This document shows positions 11,321 through 24,557 of a DNA stretch of 64,000 bases, piece by piece. A program made the translations under genes and the position numbers. The stretch covers positions 3,600,492 to 3,664,491 of the forward strand of contig NC_060964.1 in NCBI RefSeq assembly GCF_910589235.1, read 5' to 3'. The notes under the pieces were generated by a model. The model had not been told where the DNA came from. It was given only the letters and a program-made list of their open reading frames with translations, and searched no databases. Positions within the stretch are counted from its first letter, which is position 1. Each line of letters opens with the position of its first letter. The DNA is from Vespa crabro (lineage: Eukaryota; Arthropoda; Insecta; Hymenoptera; Vespidae).

Positions 11321-12238
11321 CTGAAATTTCTCTGTGAGAAATATCCTGTCTATATCAATGCAGGTCTAAAATGAACTACTTCTTCTTTACCTCGTTACTC
11401 TCGATATATTTTTGTCCTTCCTCTATCCCATGACTTACGATATTTTAATATCGATTAACACGCGTTAATGACAAATATGAGTTATTGTCTTAACGTGATA
11501 AATCATCGTTAAAGGAAAAAAAAAAAGCAATGAGTAGTAACATATTATAAGAAATATTTTTTCGTTCAGAATAATTTCCTTTAACATGTTTTTTTTTTTT
11601 TTTCTGACAAGGAGCAAAATTAACTATACACTTTTAATTTATCGAATTGCAACGTCCGACTTTTTTAATCTCCTAAACGTTAAGTCTATTATCGAGAACG
11701 ATAGTATGTGAATTTTCGATGACCATAAAAAAGAAATCAAATGCGCGAGAGATCTCGTGTTATTGGTCCCTCTGGTAAAATAATAGATAGTAAAGGGAAT
11801 ACACAATAGCTAATGATTCATCAAATAGCTTATACGCCGATTTTTTTCTGATTACTTCACATTTTAATTGTAATTATTCGTACGCTCGTCATGACTTGGA
11901 ATCATTTAAAAAAAAATTATTATTGAACGATTCGATTGTATTAATTTATGTATGTATACATGTAGACGGTACTTCGAGATTCTATGTGGTGACGATAATG
12001 GTTTTGACGTGTAACTCATGTAACTAACGAGTCAGAGAATAATGAGCGTATCATAGCTTGTGAATATGGTTATTGGCGAGCAGACAATGAACTCGATTAC
12101 CTATATGCGATCTGCGTAAGTATGATATGTACATTCGACCAATATGAATCCGATACGATCGATACACCGAGAGAAGCCAGTTAATTCACGGTTTTCGTTT
12201 TCAGAGAATAACATTGGGTAGTTCAATGAGACATTATG

Positions 12239-12274
12239 AAAGAGAGAGAAAGAGAAAGAAAGAGAAAGTGAGAG

Positions 12275-12306
<32 letters not shown>

Positions 12307-12314
12307 AAGAAAGA
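12239..12314. repeat. (GA)n microsatellite, interrupted
   Basis: GA and GAAA units run for about 75 bases with scattered interruptions. Confidence 0.9.
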
Positions 12315-12589
12315 GATTGAACGTTTTCCAATTATAATTTTAATAGAAAATCGCATTACGAGAGGTTTATTTCTTAAGAAGGAAATCGGATTTACATATT
12401 CTATGAATATAATAGACATAGGATTTTTATTTAGAATTTTATGATAATAAATTTAAAGACTCTTTGAAAATTCCTTTGGCAAAGATTTATATCATTCGTA
12501 TTATTCTTATGTTTTTTACAATTTACATTAAAACTATATAATATGCTAGAATATTAAGCTATAATAACGAGTCTCGAAAATAAAAAGAA

Positions 12590-12620
12590 AGGAGGAGGAG
12601 GAGGAGGAGGAGGAGGAGGA
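12590..12620. repeat. (GGA)10 microsatellite
   Basis: Ten pure GGA units; the only trinucleotide run of this kind in the window. Confidence 0.9.
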
Positions 12621-13238
12621 TAGAGAGGAAGTCATTCGCAGAGATGGTTTTATACTTTAAAAAAGAATGTTTAAAAAAGACGAATTTTTATTAAAATTCA
12701 CGTTTGCTTCAGTCTTGAAAATCTTTAACATGACTGACTTACTCATTTCAAAAATTATATAAGCTGTATAATCGTAAAAAAATTTAATGTTAAAGTTCAC
12801 TTATTAATAGGATATTTGTAAAATAATAAAAAATGTGTTCGTAATTTTTCATTATGAAAATACGAAAAAAATACATACATATATTAAATTAATTCGCATG
12901 TCTACTTTTATTAGTCTCACCAAACAGCGTACGTTTATCCTATGAGTTTTTATTATTCGTTTTATCGAATAACTCCGAACAATATGACTATATTTCAGAT
13001 TTGATTGTCATTCCGTGACGAGCGTTACCAACTACAAGATTCGCTGATATTTCATGAGTATATGCATCTGGAATTTCTATCGTTTCCTGAAGCTACCAGC
13101 AGTTCAATGTCATAGATTTTACTCGACTCATGAGGTTCGGTATTAGAGATAGGAATGGCATTTGGTCATGAGTTAAGCAGGTTAATATCCATGCCTACAT
13201 GCTTCTACTTCTCTATACTCTCCCTTCTACCCCCTTCT

Positions 13239-13283
13239 TCTCTCTCTCTCTCACCATATATAACTCTGTCTCACAGTTTCTCC

Positions 13284-13331
<48 letters not shown>

Positions 13332-13433
13332 ATCTCTCTTTGCCTGTCTCCTTGTCTCTGTCTCTATCTTTCAGTCTCTCCTTCTCGAGAGACGAAATGA
13401 TCTCTCTGTCTCTCTCTCTCTTCCATTCAAAGC
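13239..13433. repeat. (CT)n microsatellite cluster
   Basis: Several CT blocks, the longest about 50 bases at 13281-13330, lie just before the signal-peptide exon at 13459. They would fall in its 5' leader or promoter. Confidence 0.9.
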
Positions 13434-13458
13434 TCTAGAGCCGATACACAGAGAAGGA

Positions 13459-13605
13459 ATGTGGAAATTACGCGATATGGCGAGGACAATCAGACTGATT
13501 GAAGCGTTTGCTATTATAGGATTCCTAAGCGTAGCACAAAGCGAGAAGAACGGTGTACCTATCAAATTGAGGCGTTTCGATGTCGAATATCTCGTGAATT
13601 TGAAC
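13459..13605 (+). CDS. first exon of an unidentified secreted protein (candidate)
   Basis: ATG at 13459 (or an in-frame ATG at 13477) opens a frame with a clear signal peptide: a basic start, the core LIEAFAIIGFLSVA and a likely cleavage after AQS. The mature part begins EKNGVPIKLRRFDVEYLVNL. The exon is richer in GC than its surroundings. Phase 0 donors are GTAATT at 13606 and others at 13593 (GTGAAT) and near 13628 (GTAAAT). If it splices to the acceptor CTTGTCAG ending 13913, the product closes after AKVGIDT at 13937 and is only 56 aa, the size of a small secreted peptide. Otherwise later exons remain to be found. Without splicing the frame runs on to 13872 with worsening composition. The family is not recognised. 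Confidence 0.35.
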
Positions 13606-14460
13606 GTAATTAAGACATTATTAACTGTTGTAAATAATCATTCAAAAAATTGCCGAAGGAGTTCTACATATATCGATGATAAACTATGTAAGAAAAAGAA
13701 AGAGATGAATCATTTTAATAATGGTGTACATCATCTTATCCAATCTAATTGTCATGAAGGATCTGAGACTCAACGGAGCATTTATACGATGAAAATAAGA
13801 ATATTTTTCCTCTCTGTTGGGAAAACATATCTCGTTTCTTTCAAATACGGTTGGCAGCAATACGTAAGTTGAAAGCTTAAATTTATAACGTTCGATAAAT
13901 ATTCGCTTGTCAGGCTAAAGTGGGCATCGACACCTAAAAGATAGGAGCCTTCGTCGCACGTTTGCCAAAGTTTTTGATACCGTCTTGAAGCTTTTCGGAT
14001 TATTCTTTTTACGTCTTGCGTGACTGTTTACTTGCGTCAAATTTAAAAAGTTTGAACGATAAATCAGTAGATTTATTTTCAATTTAGATATATGTTAAAA
14101 ACGTGCTTTAACGACCTTCAGATTTCTATGAACGTGATGTAAAGTAGCACATATTAGAAATTTAGGAATGTTATAATGTTAGTTGTTAATGTTAAATAAT
14201 TAAACTGGTAAATCAATTTTTCGTAGAAATAACAAATATTTTCATTTTAGCTTTTTTTTTTTTATTCTCTTTATTCTTTGTCTTTTTCTATTTTCTTTTT
14301 TTTTTTTTGAGGTTTAATTAAACTCGTTTCGTGACACTTAATACATATTTTCACTCGGTCAAGTATAAATTTATTAAATAAAAAAAGAAATTAGGTTATT
14401 ACTGAGAAAGTAATTAAGTACGTACAACGACTTTCCTTACAATGAGATTTAAAGTTTCGG

Positions 14461-14468
14461 TGACGTCA
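14461..14468. promoter_or_regulatory. full palindromic CRE (TGACGTCA)
   Basis: A perfect CREB/ATF palindrome in a locally GC-richer stretch (14455-14510). No adjacent gene start is evident, so a role is only possible. Confidence 0.3.
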
Positions 14469-15260
14469 TGCTCTCCTTGGCTGCAGTAAAAGCTACCTTT
14501 TATGTAAATCTCGAGGATTATCATAGAAGCTGATCTTGTACACGCATTTTCATACCCAACATCGCGAACCGTTTTGCAATTATTTCGCTCGTGATTAGCA
14601 TTATTACGACTTGGCAGTGTTGGTAGTGATCACAATTGTTTTTGCTTGTTATATAGATATGCAGATTGCAACGTGCCAACTTCGAGATCGTTTCGAGCAA
14701 TTTTTGCAATTATAATGTTTCACGTGTTCATTCGTTTTCTTATTGTATTTAATATCTTTTATTTTATTCAAGATTATTGACAACTTCTATGATCGTTTCG
14801 TATTCATATGCGATTATTTGAAAATTATATACATTCAAAAAGTTATTTACGAGATCACTTAATAAATTAAAAGTGACGGGGAAATTCATTACATTAAAAA
14901 AATAATTACAAAAAATATCGAATATATGTTATATTATATCGCGAAAGTATAAATTTATCGGAATAAATATGATAATATGCGAGAAGTTAATATTTCAAGA
15001 AGTTCAATAAATATTTAAATGTTTTCTCAACGTGCAATATAAATCGTGCTTTATCATAAATTTTGTGTAATTTATTATATTTTATTTACGTATATATAGT
15101 ATTTATATTCCTACACTTTAATATATGTACAATCAGTCAGAAGAATATTATATGTATAGTGGAAAAATTATTTTTAACAATATGAAGAATTAAAAAGGAA
15201 TACTTTCAATGTATTGTTATAACGATGAATAATACCAAATGAAAATTGTTTATAATTTTT

Positions 15261-15324
15261 TATAAAGAGTTTTTTTTATAAAATAGAAATATATGTATTT
15301 TGTAGATTTATTTGTCTTATGTAT
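15261..15324 (+). repeat. fragment related to the Tc1-type MITE at 24.6 kb
   Basis: The block ending GTAGATTTATTTGTCTTATG matches 24679-24751 in order and spacing, including the TATAAAG start. Terminal repeats are not evident at this copy. Confidence 0.45.
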
Positions 15325-15519
15325 TGTATTGTATTGTTTCGGGATAATGTAAATATATTCAAAATAAATCAATTCGTCTACTATTTCATTACCATTATAT
15401 TATATGTGATTAGACGATTTGACAAATTTTTATTTTGATTCTTAAAACAATAAAATTAGTTCTTTTCCTTTACACGTTACTTATCGCGTTTGTCTGAGAA
15501 ATAATTTTTTTAAATGTAG

Positions 15520-15655
15520 AAATTTATCGGGATCGATTGCACGTACATCAATGGAAATTCTTCTAATGGACGAGCCGTTGGAGAGATAGAGGCTTTTCCT
15601 CGCTTGTCTCTATCGATGTATTACGTTGTTCATGCCTGCCGGCGAAAGTTAACAG
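15520..15655 (+). other. exon-like or enhancer-like GC-rich island
   Basis: An acceptor-like TTAAATGTAG is followed by 45 open codons plus one base and a donor-like ACAG/GTAATT at 15656. The reading includes IDCTYINGNSSNGR and ends CRRKLT. Just downstream (15656-15730) are several homeodomain-type TAATTA/TTAAT sites and a GGCTGTGATGGTCATGCGCC block. It could be an orphan exon or a developmental enhancer; neither is proven. Confidence 0.25.
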
Positions 15656-17452
15656 GTAATTAGTTGCCTAATAGAATTAATGGCTGTGATGGTCATGCGC
15701 CCAACACTCATTACTTAATTGTATTATTAACCTGAGAAGCTTACAGCCACTTTCTATATAATCTATTTCTAGTACGTATCGTGTTCCGCGAAGAGAAAAG
15801 AGATAGAAATAAGAATACATACGTCCTCCTTTTCGTTAATGCATTTCATTCTTTTCTACTTACGCGTCAAGCATTCTGCGGATTTGTAAAGGGATTTTGG
15901 AATATTCGTTGTTTTTTCATAAATTTCTCAAATAAAAGCTGGATTCGGATGAAAGCTAGACTTAAATCCGACAGTACATTCGAAAAAATATATACGCAGA
16001 GTATTCTCATTGTTTTCATCTTTCTCCTTTCACAATACTCCTTTCGTAGAAAAACGTTTTCATAATTTCACGAAGATTAGCAAGAGCGTAGACATTTTAT
16101 TTAAGAATTTTTATCTTTCAATTTTTTCTTTACATCATTATTAAAGCATGTATGTCGATTTTTTACAAAATTTCTGCAGTTTTATAAAATTAGTATTAAT
16201 AATTGATCGCCGAATAATTGAAATTCGTTTCGCTTTGATTCCACTTTATTTATTTCTAACATCCACTTGAATTATCTTGCAAAGAGATAATCATAGATTT
16301 CAATTGATAATCGATTTTCATCGTTGCACTTTATGTTGTGTTAATGGTAGTCTCTCGATTGGTTAATATTTTGAATTTGCAATTGATTACTGTTCATACG
16401 TTATAGGTATCAATTCATATGTATATTAATTGTGAAATCAGCGTTACTTATGTATAGTATGTACATTATATATTTATCAATATTTCATCATTCTTAGAGC
16501 GAATAAATGCAGTATATACTTCATGTGATTATGAAAAATTAAAAGGATAATTTGAAATTATTAAAAAGCTTTTTGATTTGCAAATCAATAAAAATACAGA
16601 AAATTTAATATAATCAGTTACTTCATGTTAGCGATTTTAATCACTATTTTCATACATGAATCATTTAGATATTATATTTTCCTTATGAAAACATTGATAT
16701 TACTCTCGTAGAAAAATGAGATTAATTAATACCAATATTACGAATTCATTACTATTTATGATAACAAACATTCAATCTTGTTATTATTCAAATTTACATT
16801 TTGTGATGATTCATTTTCTCTTTCATACATATTTTCTCTTGTTTGAAGTTATGAATGTTTTTATTCGTTCTATTATTCCAAAGTTATAAGAAACATCATA
16901 GCAGAAGTTAAACGATCGTATTCCTTTATAATTAGTCGAGTTAATATTTGTAATAAAAAAAAATTTACCATTTGAATCAGACGATCTGGTGCATCGAAAA
17001 AACAAACGAGGAAGATTCATCTTGAAGAAGACGGTAAATTTCTTTTGCGTAAGTTAAATGAAGAAGAATTCTTTCTGAATCGAAAAACGAAGGAAATGAC
17101 ATTGCAGACAAATTTTTTACGTATGCCTACTTTATCTTTCACAAGAGAGCGAGAGAAAGAGAGTATGATAGATAGATTGACAACGAAGAGGATTAACTTC
17201 TAACATAGATGCTTCGGGAAAAAGAGAGAAAGAAAAAGAGAACGGTGAGGATACTTAACTCGTCCTTACTTTAAAATCAATAACATCGAATAGAATCTAT
17301 CTCCCTTGAAATCTGTGCAAAGCACGTATCGACTCTTTTTATTGGACGATCCAACCGAAAAATCTATTGTTCACTCTCCGCATTCTGTAAAATGATTTGG
17401 TGGAAGTACGTAAAGATGAAAAGGGTAGGTAAGAGAGGGGTAGAGATAGAAA

Positions 17453-17462
17453 TAGAGAGAGC

Positions 17463-17504
<42 letters not shown>
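17453..17504. repeat. (GA)n microsatellite
   Basis: About 50 bases, nearly pure. Confidence 0.9.
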
Positions 17505-17507
<3 letters not shown>

Positions 17508-18822
17508 GCGGTAATGCAGAGAAATACCAAGTTTGGTGTAGAAGTTGGAAACTTCTTCAACAAAGGGAGTTATCCTCCATGGCGGCTTAATTCTCTTTGG
17601 CACCATATGCGTCGTGTTTTAGTCGAAGACCCACTTAACTTCTACTTACAAAGAAAATCAAGTTAATTCGATGGAAAAGATATTGTGCACGTTATTATAA
17701 TATTATGCTAACTCGAATAAAAAGTTTTCTTTATTATTATCAATCGATACACGAACGAAATTTCTTTATTCCATTGATATTTTTCCTTAATTTCACGGTT
17801 ATAAATTCGATCTTTGAGTGTGACTAGCATATGATTGTCACTTTTTATATCGAGAAATTCGCCTTGATATTCAGTTTTCGTAGGTTCGTATTTATCGGGA
17901 CGAAACGTTTCGTTGAGTATATTAATTTTCTTTTAGTAGTCTGAGATATATAGTGCTATAGTCGGTGTGGATGGTATAGTAAATGTATAGGAAAGTAAAT
18001 GGAACTCCAACTGAATGTCGATTTGAACTTAACGATTGATCGACTGTAGTTTGCATTTTATCTTAAGATTGCCATTACTTTCGGACCGAATCCCGTTTTC
18101 AGATACTTCCTCGTCCTTCGCATTTTCCATTCAAATACGTACGGATAAATCGTATCGAAAATTTGCAATATTGTGCATCCCTCACCAGCATTTTTTGTTT
18201 CGAGTGAAAAAAAAAAAGTTTCCAATCTTTCCGCATATTTTTATGACTAATGGAATAACTTATTCGTATATTTTCAATTGGCTATTTTAATATTTTTCAT
18301 TTATTTCATTCTTTATTCAACGTAATTTTAGAATACTTCTTACTTGTGTTTTTTGATTCGAAGTATTGATTAGAAATGCATAACTGTATCATAAAAAGAA
18401 ATTTATTTTATCCTTTGATTGTTTTATCCGATTAAAAAGAAAGAAAAAATAAAAGAAAACAAATTTTTGTTCAAACAAAATTTTGTCCAACAAATTATTA
18501 AAGAAGATACCATCTTTTTAACGAATAATACGTTCTGTAGTTTTTTTTTTTTCTTCTTTAATTCTGTTTTATTTGGCTCGTGTAAAAATTTATTAAAATA
18601 CTTTAGCTTAACATTGTAGATAAACATTGAATTTAATTTTACCGCATGCTTATTTTCGAATCAATTAAATTCTATTTGTTATACTTGTAAAAATTTTCAC
18701 GTACGTTCGATATCTTAGTTATATAAATTCATAAAATTATCATAAATTGTCTCGTATCTAACGTATGCATATACCTATCTGTGTATACATTTCCTAAAAC
18801 ATACGTTAATATGAAAAGTTTA

Positions 18823-18945
18823 CATTCGAATTATTCGACGTTAATTATGATAGTAAACCTTAAACAATATACCAAGCTATTAACAAGTATGTTCCAAGTT
18901 TATAGTAGGTATAATAAATTTCTAAAACGAAGGAATATAGAGAAA
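18823..18945 (+). repeat. dispersed repeat, copy A
   Basis: About 120 bases align, with scattered substitutions and small gaps, to 20381-20500. Both copies contain TTAATTATGATAG and GTATAATAAATTTCTAAAA. Source unknown, probably an old transposon fragment. Confidence 0.7.
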
Positions 18946-20138
18946 TAATACCTTCTGTATTCTATTGTTCATTAAGTACTTCGGATAATTACTTGCTCGC
19001 ATAACTAGGTAATGAAAACGAGAAAATTCAAAGAGCTGCGAGCTCTACATTAATGTATTTTATTTTTATTATATTTCGATCGATTCGATGCATTTCTAAA
19101 TTCGATTCTATTAACATAACAGATCTATTATCGTTCAAAATATTTCTTTTTTGTACATAGCTTTGCTCCTTTTGTTTCGAATTTCTATTGAGACGTATTG
19201 AATTTTTTACGTGAAAAATTTATTATTTATTCTTTTTTTTCTCTCTTATACACGTTATTTTCTGCTTATTTGAAAGGGTAAAAATACTTTCATGTTAATG
19301 AAACGTATACTTTGCTTTCGATTACTGTGATTCGAATCTTAAAATATTTTTTCTTAAAGAAAGAGAAAAAGTGTTCTACGGTAAAAAGATACAGTAATAC
19401 TTTTTAAAAGCAATCTATACTTTTATTTCATCTTAGGCATGTATTTTTATCATATCGACGGGACAACTTTAAAATTCTTTAAGAATTCAAAAAAAGTTCT
19501 CTTTCAATATCAAAAAGATTTTTCCATTTGAACTTTTGCACGTCTCATTTGGCAACTAATTAAAATATAAATTTTCTTATTATTTATATCAATCATTTTG
19601 TTTTTCGTCCTTTTAAAATTGTCAATTTTTGGACGGTGTAATGCCTTCATGAATTCATATTTACAATAAAACGTAATCTCAATAAAAATAATAAATAATT
19701 TTGATAGAGGATATATTCTATAAGTTATTGATACATCATTTCATTCAAGATAAGTAAGGTAAAAAGAGTTCGTTGAATTTTATACTCGGAGGATATAGCA
19801 AACAGTGGAAATATATTTTTGCAATAAAAACGATGAAAAGTAAAAAGAGTTTGATTTTAATCGAAAAGTTGTTATATAAAAAATTTATAGGTAAATTATT
19901 TTTAAAAAATTGAGAAATTATTTTTATGGGTATGATAGAATATAATTGATTAATTATAAACTCGTTAAAGTTATTTTTCACATATATATTTGATATTCAT
20001 CACTTATATCAATCGTTTACTTTTAACTTGAGTTAATTTACTAAAATGAGACATTAGTTAATTTAAATACTGGAATAATTCAATATAATTTTTTAATTTT
20101 TTATCGATTCACATGATTTGATTTTTTTCTTCAATTTC

Positions 20139-20161
20139 CTCTCTCTCTCTCTCTCTCTCTC
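20139..20161. repeat. (CT)n microsatellite
   Basis: Eleven CT units. Confidence 0.9.
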
Positions 20162-20337
20162 CTTTTTTATTTCACACACAAAATTACGATTTCTCCGCGA
20201 AGCTGATTATCGCGAGAGGTAATCTGTTGTCGGTGAAAAATACGTTTTATGCGAGCTGAAACTTTCTCTCATCCTGGATTTTCGCATATACTTTCTAGGA
20301 TTTACTTTTACGTGAATTGCCTTACTAGGACGTGATT

Positions 20338-20381
20338 TCTAACTATTTTCTACGATGGATCGGCCGTAGAAAATAGTTAGA
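20338..20381. repeat. 17-bp perfect inverted repeat with 10-base loop
   Basis: The arm 20338-20354 is the exact reverse complement of 20365-20381; the loop is ATGGATCGGC. The right arm abuts copy B of the dispersed repeat. It could be an element terminus or a transcribed hairpin. Confidence 0.75.
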
Positions 20382-20500
20382 CTCGAATAATTCGATATTA
20401 ATTATGATAGCAAATCTTAAACAATATTTCAAGCTTTAATAAGTATGTTCTAAGTTTATAATAGGTATAATAAATTTCTAAAATGAAGGAATATAGAGAA
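20381..20500 (+). repeat. dispersed repeat, copy B
   Basis: Second copy of the 18823-18945 repeat, same orientation, about 1.55 kb away, starting directly at the right arm of the hairpin. Confidence 0.7.
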
Positions 20501-21598
20501 TATAGAAAATATAGAAAAATTTTGATATTATTATAAATGAAATTTATAACGTCGAAGTTCGGTAAATATTTAAACAATTATCGGTCATAAATGATACCGA
20601 CGTAATACGTTTATTTAACGTTAAACATTTATTCGAATTTGTTATTTTTAGATTTGTTTTTAATTTTCATAAGAAGAATTGTATAAATAATTAAACAAAT
20701 AATTAATGTTCCTTTATTAATTTAAGCTTCTTTAATTTTAAGTGTCATTATATTTTATTCTTCATTAACAAGAGACTTTTGATATGATTAATTATTTTGT
20801 TGAATTTAATGAAGTACATAAGCTATTGAAATAAAATTAGAATATTCTTCTACCGTTTTTAAACGATTTAATCACATTGAAATGTTCAATTATAATTTAA
20901 ATCATATTACTTTAATAATGTATTATCACGATCAGTTGAATAGGAGGCACATATCTTCTACTCAATAATATTTAATTGATAAAGGCAACAAATATTGCTC
21001 ATGAGTGTAGATACATTTTGTTTCTGAAATATCCTTCTTGGAATACTGCGATATAATATTGGAATACTCTGTATTATTAACGGATGACTTCGCTTCGCCA
21101 TATTGCATTTACTATCCACTGGAAAATGAAGTTCATGGCTAAAAAATCATTTTTCTAATGGTACGAGTATATAGATATTCGTACAATTAGAATTTCTAAC
21201 TTATTACGAACTTATTATGAAAGAAAACCTTATACATTTATTACGAAAGGAAAATCTTTCGTCTTTTCGATCATATAATTTCGTATATTATTAATTATTA
21301 ATAAGATTTTTTATTTTTTATTTTAAATAAACAAAATAAAATTTACATGGTTGCAATAAAAATTTTAACGATTTCATTATTGTCATGTTCTTATTATAAA
21401 AGAAAAGAAAAAATTTAATTAAAAAATTTATTAACAAAATCGATTCCATAATACCGATATTATTGCATTATTTAAATAAATAAAGCATAAATTATACTTA
21501 AAAATGGTATTTGATTCAAGTTTCTACGACTTTTCGTTTCGAAGATATCGCTTTCAAAAGATTTTCATTCATAATTCGTTCACAGATCACCTGTTCTC

Positions 21599-21640
21599 GT
21601 AGTAATAGTAATAGTAGTAGTAGTAGTAGTAGTAGTAGTA
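21599..21640. repeat. (TAG)n microsatellite
   Basis: Nearly pure TAG units for about 40 bases. Confidence 0.9.
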
Positions 21641-21758
21641 ACTTGTCCAGCTGAGCCGCGTATATTCTCGGAATTTAAGTAGGTCAGTGTGTCAGCGAGA
21701 CAATTTGAATGAAATTATATAGGTCAATGGCTCTACGTAAACATCTTTTATTTAAATT

Positions 21759-21926
21759 GGAATATCTCCGGAACTAAAAGTCATAGAAATTTATAACAAA
21801 TACTGTTTTAAAGGGCAGAATTTTCGCTATTTTTTCAGCATATTGTTAATAATTAATTAACAATTTGTTATAAATAATTTTTATAAACAAATTCTTAAAA
21901 ACTAAATTCATTTTATTTTGTCAAAA
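21759..21926 (+). repeat. tandem-duplicated repeat, copy A
   Basis: Aligns over about 165 bases to 22036-22202. Shared blocks include CGGAACTAAAAGTC, CTATTTTTTCAGC and AATTAACAATTTGTTATAAA. The period is about 277 bases. Confidence 0.75.
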
Positions 21927-22035
21927 AATTCAGATTACTCAACTGAAATTACATAAATTAATGCATAATTAATAAACAAATCACTTATGTTAAAAAAACT
22001 TTTCTACATTGTTAATAACATGTTTCATTTACATG

Positions 22036-22202
22036 GAAATATCTTCGGAACTAAAAGTCGTAAAAACTTGAATCAAGTACCATTTTATAAGACGGAATTT
22101 TTTCTATTTTTTCAGCGTATTGTTAATTATTAATTAACAATTTGTTATAAACAATTTTTATAAACAAATTCTTAAGTAAATTCATTTTATTTTATCAAAA
22201 AA
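22036..22202 (+). repeat. tandem-duplicated repeat, copy B
   Basis: Second copy of 21759-21926 in the same orientation. The sense of these repeats (a motif near CTAAAAGTC, then TTTTTTCAGC) recalls degraded transposon tails, but no coding remnant is visible. Confidence 0.75.
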
Positions 22203-24557
22203 ATAAATAATGATAGATATAGAATAAAAGTAGTGCGTAGCATTAGTAATATTTTTTCCTAATATTTTCTTTTTTTTTTTTGTCATATCGACGTGTCTGT
22301 CATACATGCGACAACGATTTTGTCAGCGTAAATATTTCATAGATCAATTTCTTTTACATTCGTTAAATGGATCTGAATGTAATTACAAATTGTCAGATTA
22401 ATACGATTCATCTTTTAAATTGTAGTAAAATCCCCAAGCGTATAATCTCGAGCTTGATAAGAAAGCAATGTCTCTTCTCTCCTCAATTTGATTTACGACG
22501 AAAGTCAGTAACCAAATGAACTGACCCGATATTCACGATTCACGAATTTCTATGTCACTGATCAGCAAGTTTTATTTCTTGATGATAAGTATCGTGCGAA
22601 TACTTTTAGAGTATTCCTTTTCAACATGCTTATTTGAAACTTTCCAAGAAAACCCAAGAACAATGGCAGTTGTGTTTTAAGAGTTAAAAATCTCTAGGGA
22701 GAACAGCGGGGCTATCTTAACGATTAAAAATTGTCGGCATGGTATTATGGGTAGCTTTTAAATGGAACGGTGACGAATAATCGTTGTTATAAGACAATAC
22801 GGATTCTGTTTTATATCATCTATCCTGCATTTTTTAGCATTCTTATAATGTCACGGCAGTCTACATATGTATATATATGTATATATATGTATGTGTGTAT
22901 GTTTGTACGTATACATACAGATACACACACACATATACCATAGCATATATTTGCACATATACATAGACCATTTATCTCTCAGGCGTTGTAAAAATTTTAC
23001 GTAAAGTTTTATGTATCCGTTCTAATATACAAGCCACGACATATAGTAACTTTTCACTATACATCATAACCTCATATGAGGGTAGTTTTATAAAGATCAT
23101 TTTCTCGAAGGAGTATTTTTAAGCGGAACACCGAAGAATAGTCACAGAAAATAGAGTATAACGTCATTGAAATAAAGTTGTATGCTGAAAATTGTACAAG
23201 CAACTGTTTATTATTCGTTTTTTCTTTTCGGAATTATTTACTTATTTATTTACTTTTTTCGTGACATGGGAGTAAAATAAAGCTTTCGATAATAATGTAA
23301 ATTTATATGGCATTGTTTTTTTCTATCTATAATGAATCTATTATTATAATTACAAAGTAGTCTTGTAATAAGAACTTTTACTTTTATAAACAAGATAGAA
23401 AGATTTAATAATTTGTAATTTAAGTTTATGTTGCATATTCTGTGTATCTCGATGAAATTAATATCGATATATAAATATCTATCTAAATCCATATAAATCA
23501 CGGTTTCATTTGTTATTCGCATAAAATGTAAAAGAACGACAATTCGAATGAATATATGATTTCGTGAATTGAGCTTTTATAATTCTTTCATGTTCTTTTG
23601 AATATATTTTCCATTTCAATTACTTATTCGAACATTTTCCTTTTCATAGATTTCAATGCATAGTATAGCCAAAAAAGTGTTGATTAATGGATACTTCAGC
23701 AATTAATTAAATTGGTAAATTATCTGTTATCTTATCTATAAATAAATATTATATAATATGTTATATTCATATATACATAAAAATATAAATATTATATAAT
23801 AACAAGAAACATATTTGAAACATGTTCACACCAATAAAAAGGTTTCGGAAAAAAATATATTGATTGATATCATCGCTTATTCAGTTTACGATAAGCTCAT
23901 GGGAAACAAGTGAAAGCAGTGTCAGTTAGATTATTGAAATCCTCTTATATTAATTAGTAATTAATTCTGATGGAACATATGCGTGACATATGCGTGCGCT
24001 TGTAGCCAGATGTTCGTGTTAGGATCTGTCAGATACGTCTCGTTAAATATGTACATCGTTCTAGTTATTTCTCGGTTCATTGATCTCAGCAGGTCAGCTC
24101 GTATATCTTATCAGGATTTAATATTCTGTCATTTGGCAAGATATTCCATTGGGTCCGAATTTGATTGAATTGACATTAAAAGGAAACAGGATAAGAGAAG
24201 GGATACGATAAAAAAGATAGAGAAAATTATCATTCGTCGATCGATGATTACTTTTTATTTTGTTCTTATGATATATTTCACGAGTATTCATTAATCATGC
24301 GTCAACATAAAGCAAGATTAATCGGAAAAATTGTTTTCGTTTTTCGTTTCATTTTATTTATTTATTTATTTTTTTTTTCCTTTTCTTTATCCTTTCTTTC
24401 TGTTTAACAGAAACAATATTGTAAGTACTTTCGCAGTCGTAAGATCTCTAATTTTTTAACATATGTATTTACGTATTATAGATACGTAGAACACACCATA
24501 TACCGAAAGACATTCATTGCATGCTCTGAAAAGGAATTTGTCCAGTAAATTTATATA

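Larger units (their letters stand above)
10785..13238. other. AT-rich spacer with simple repeats
   Basis: Apart from the weak minus-strand exon candidate at 11245-11320, I see no gene. It holds GA (12239-12314) and GGA (12590-12620) microsatellites and poly(T) runs. The long open frames across the GA run are repeat artefacts. Confidence 0.5.
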
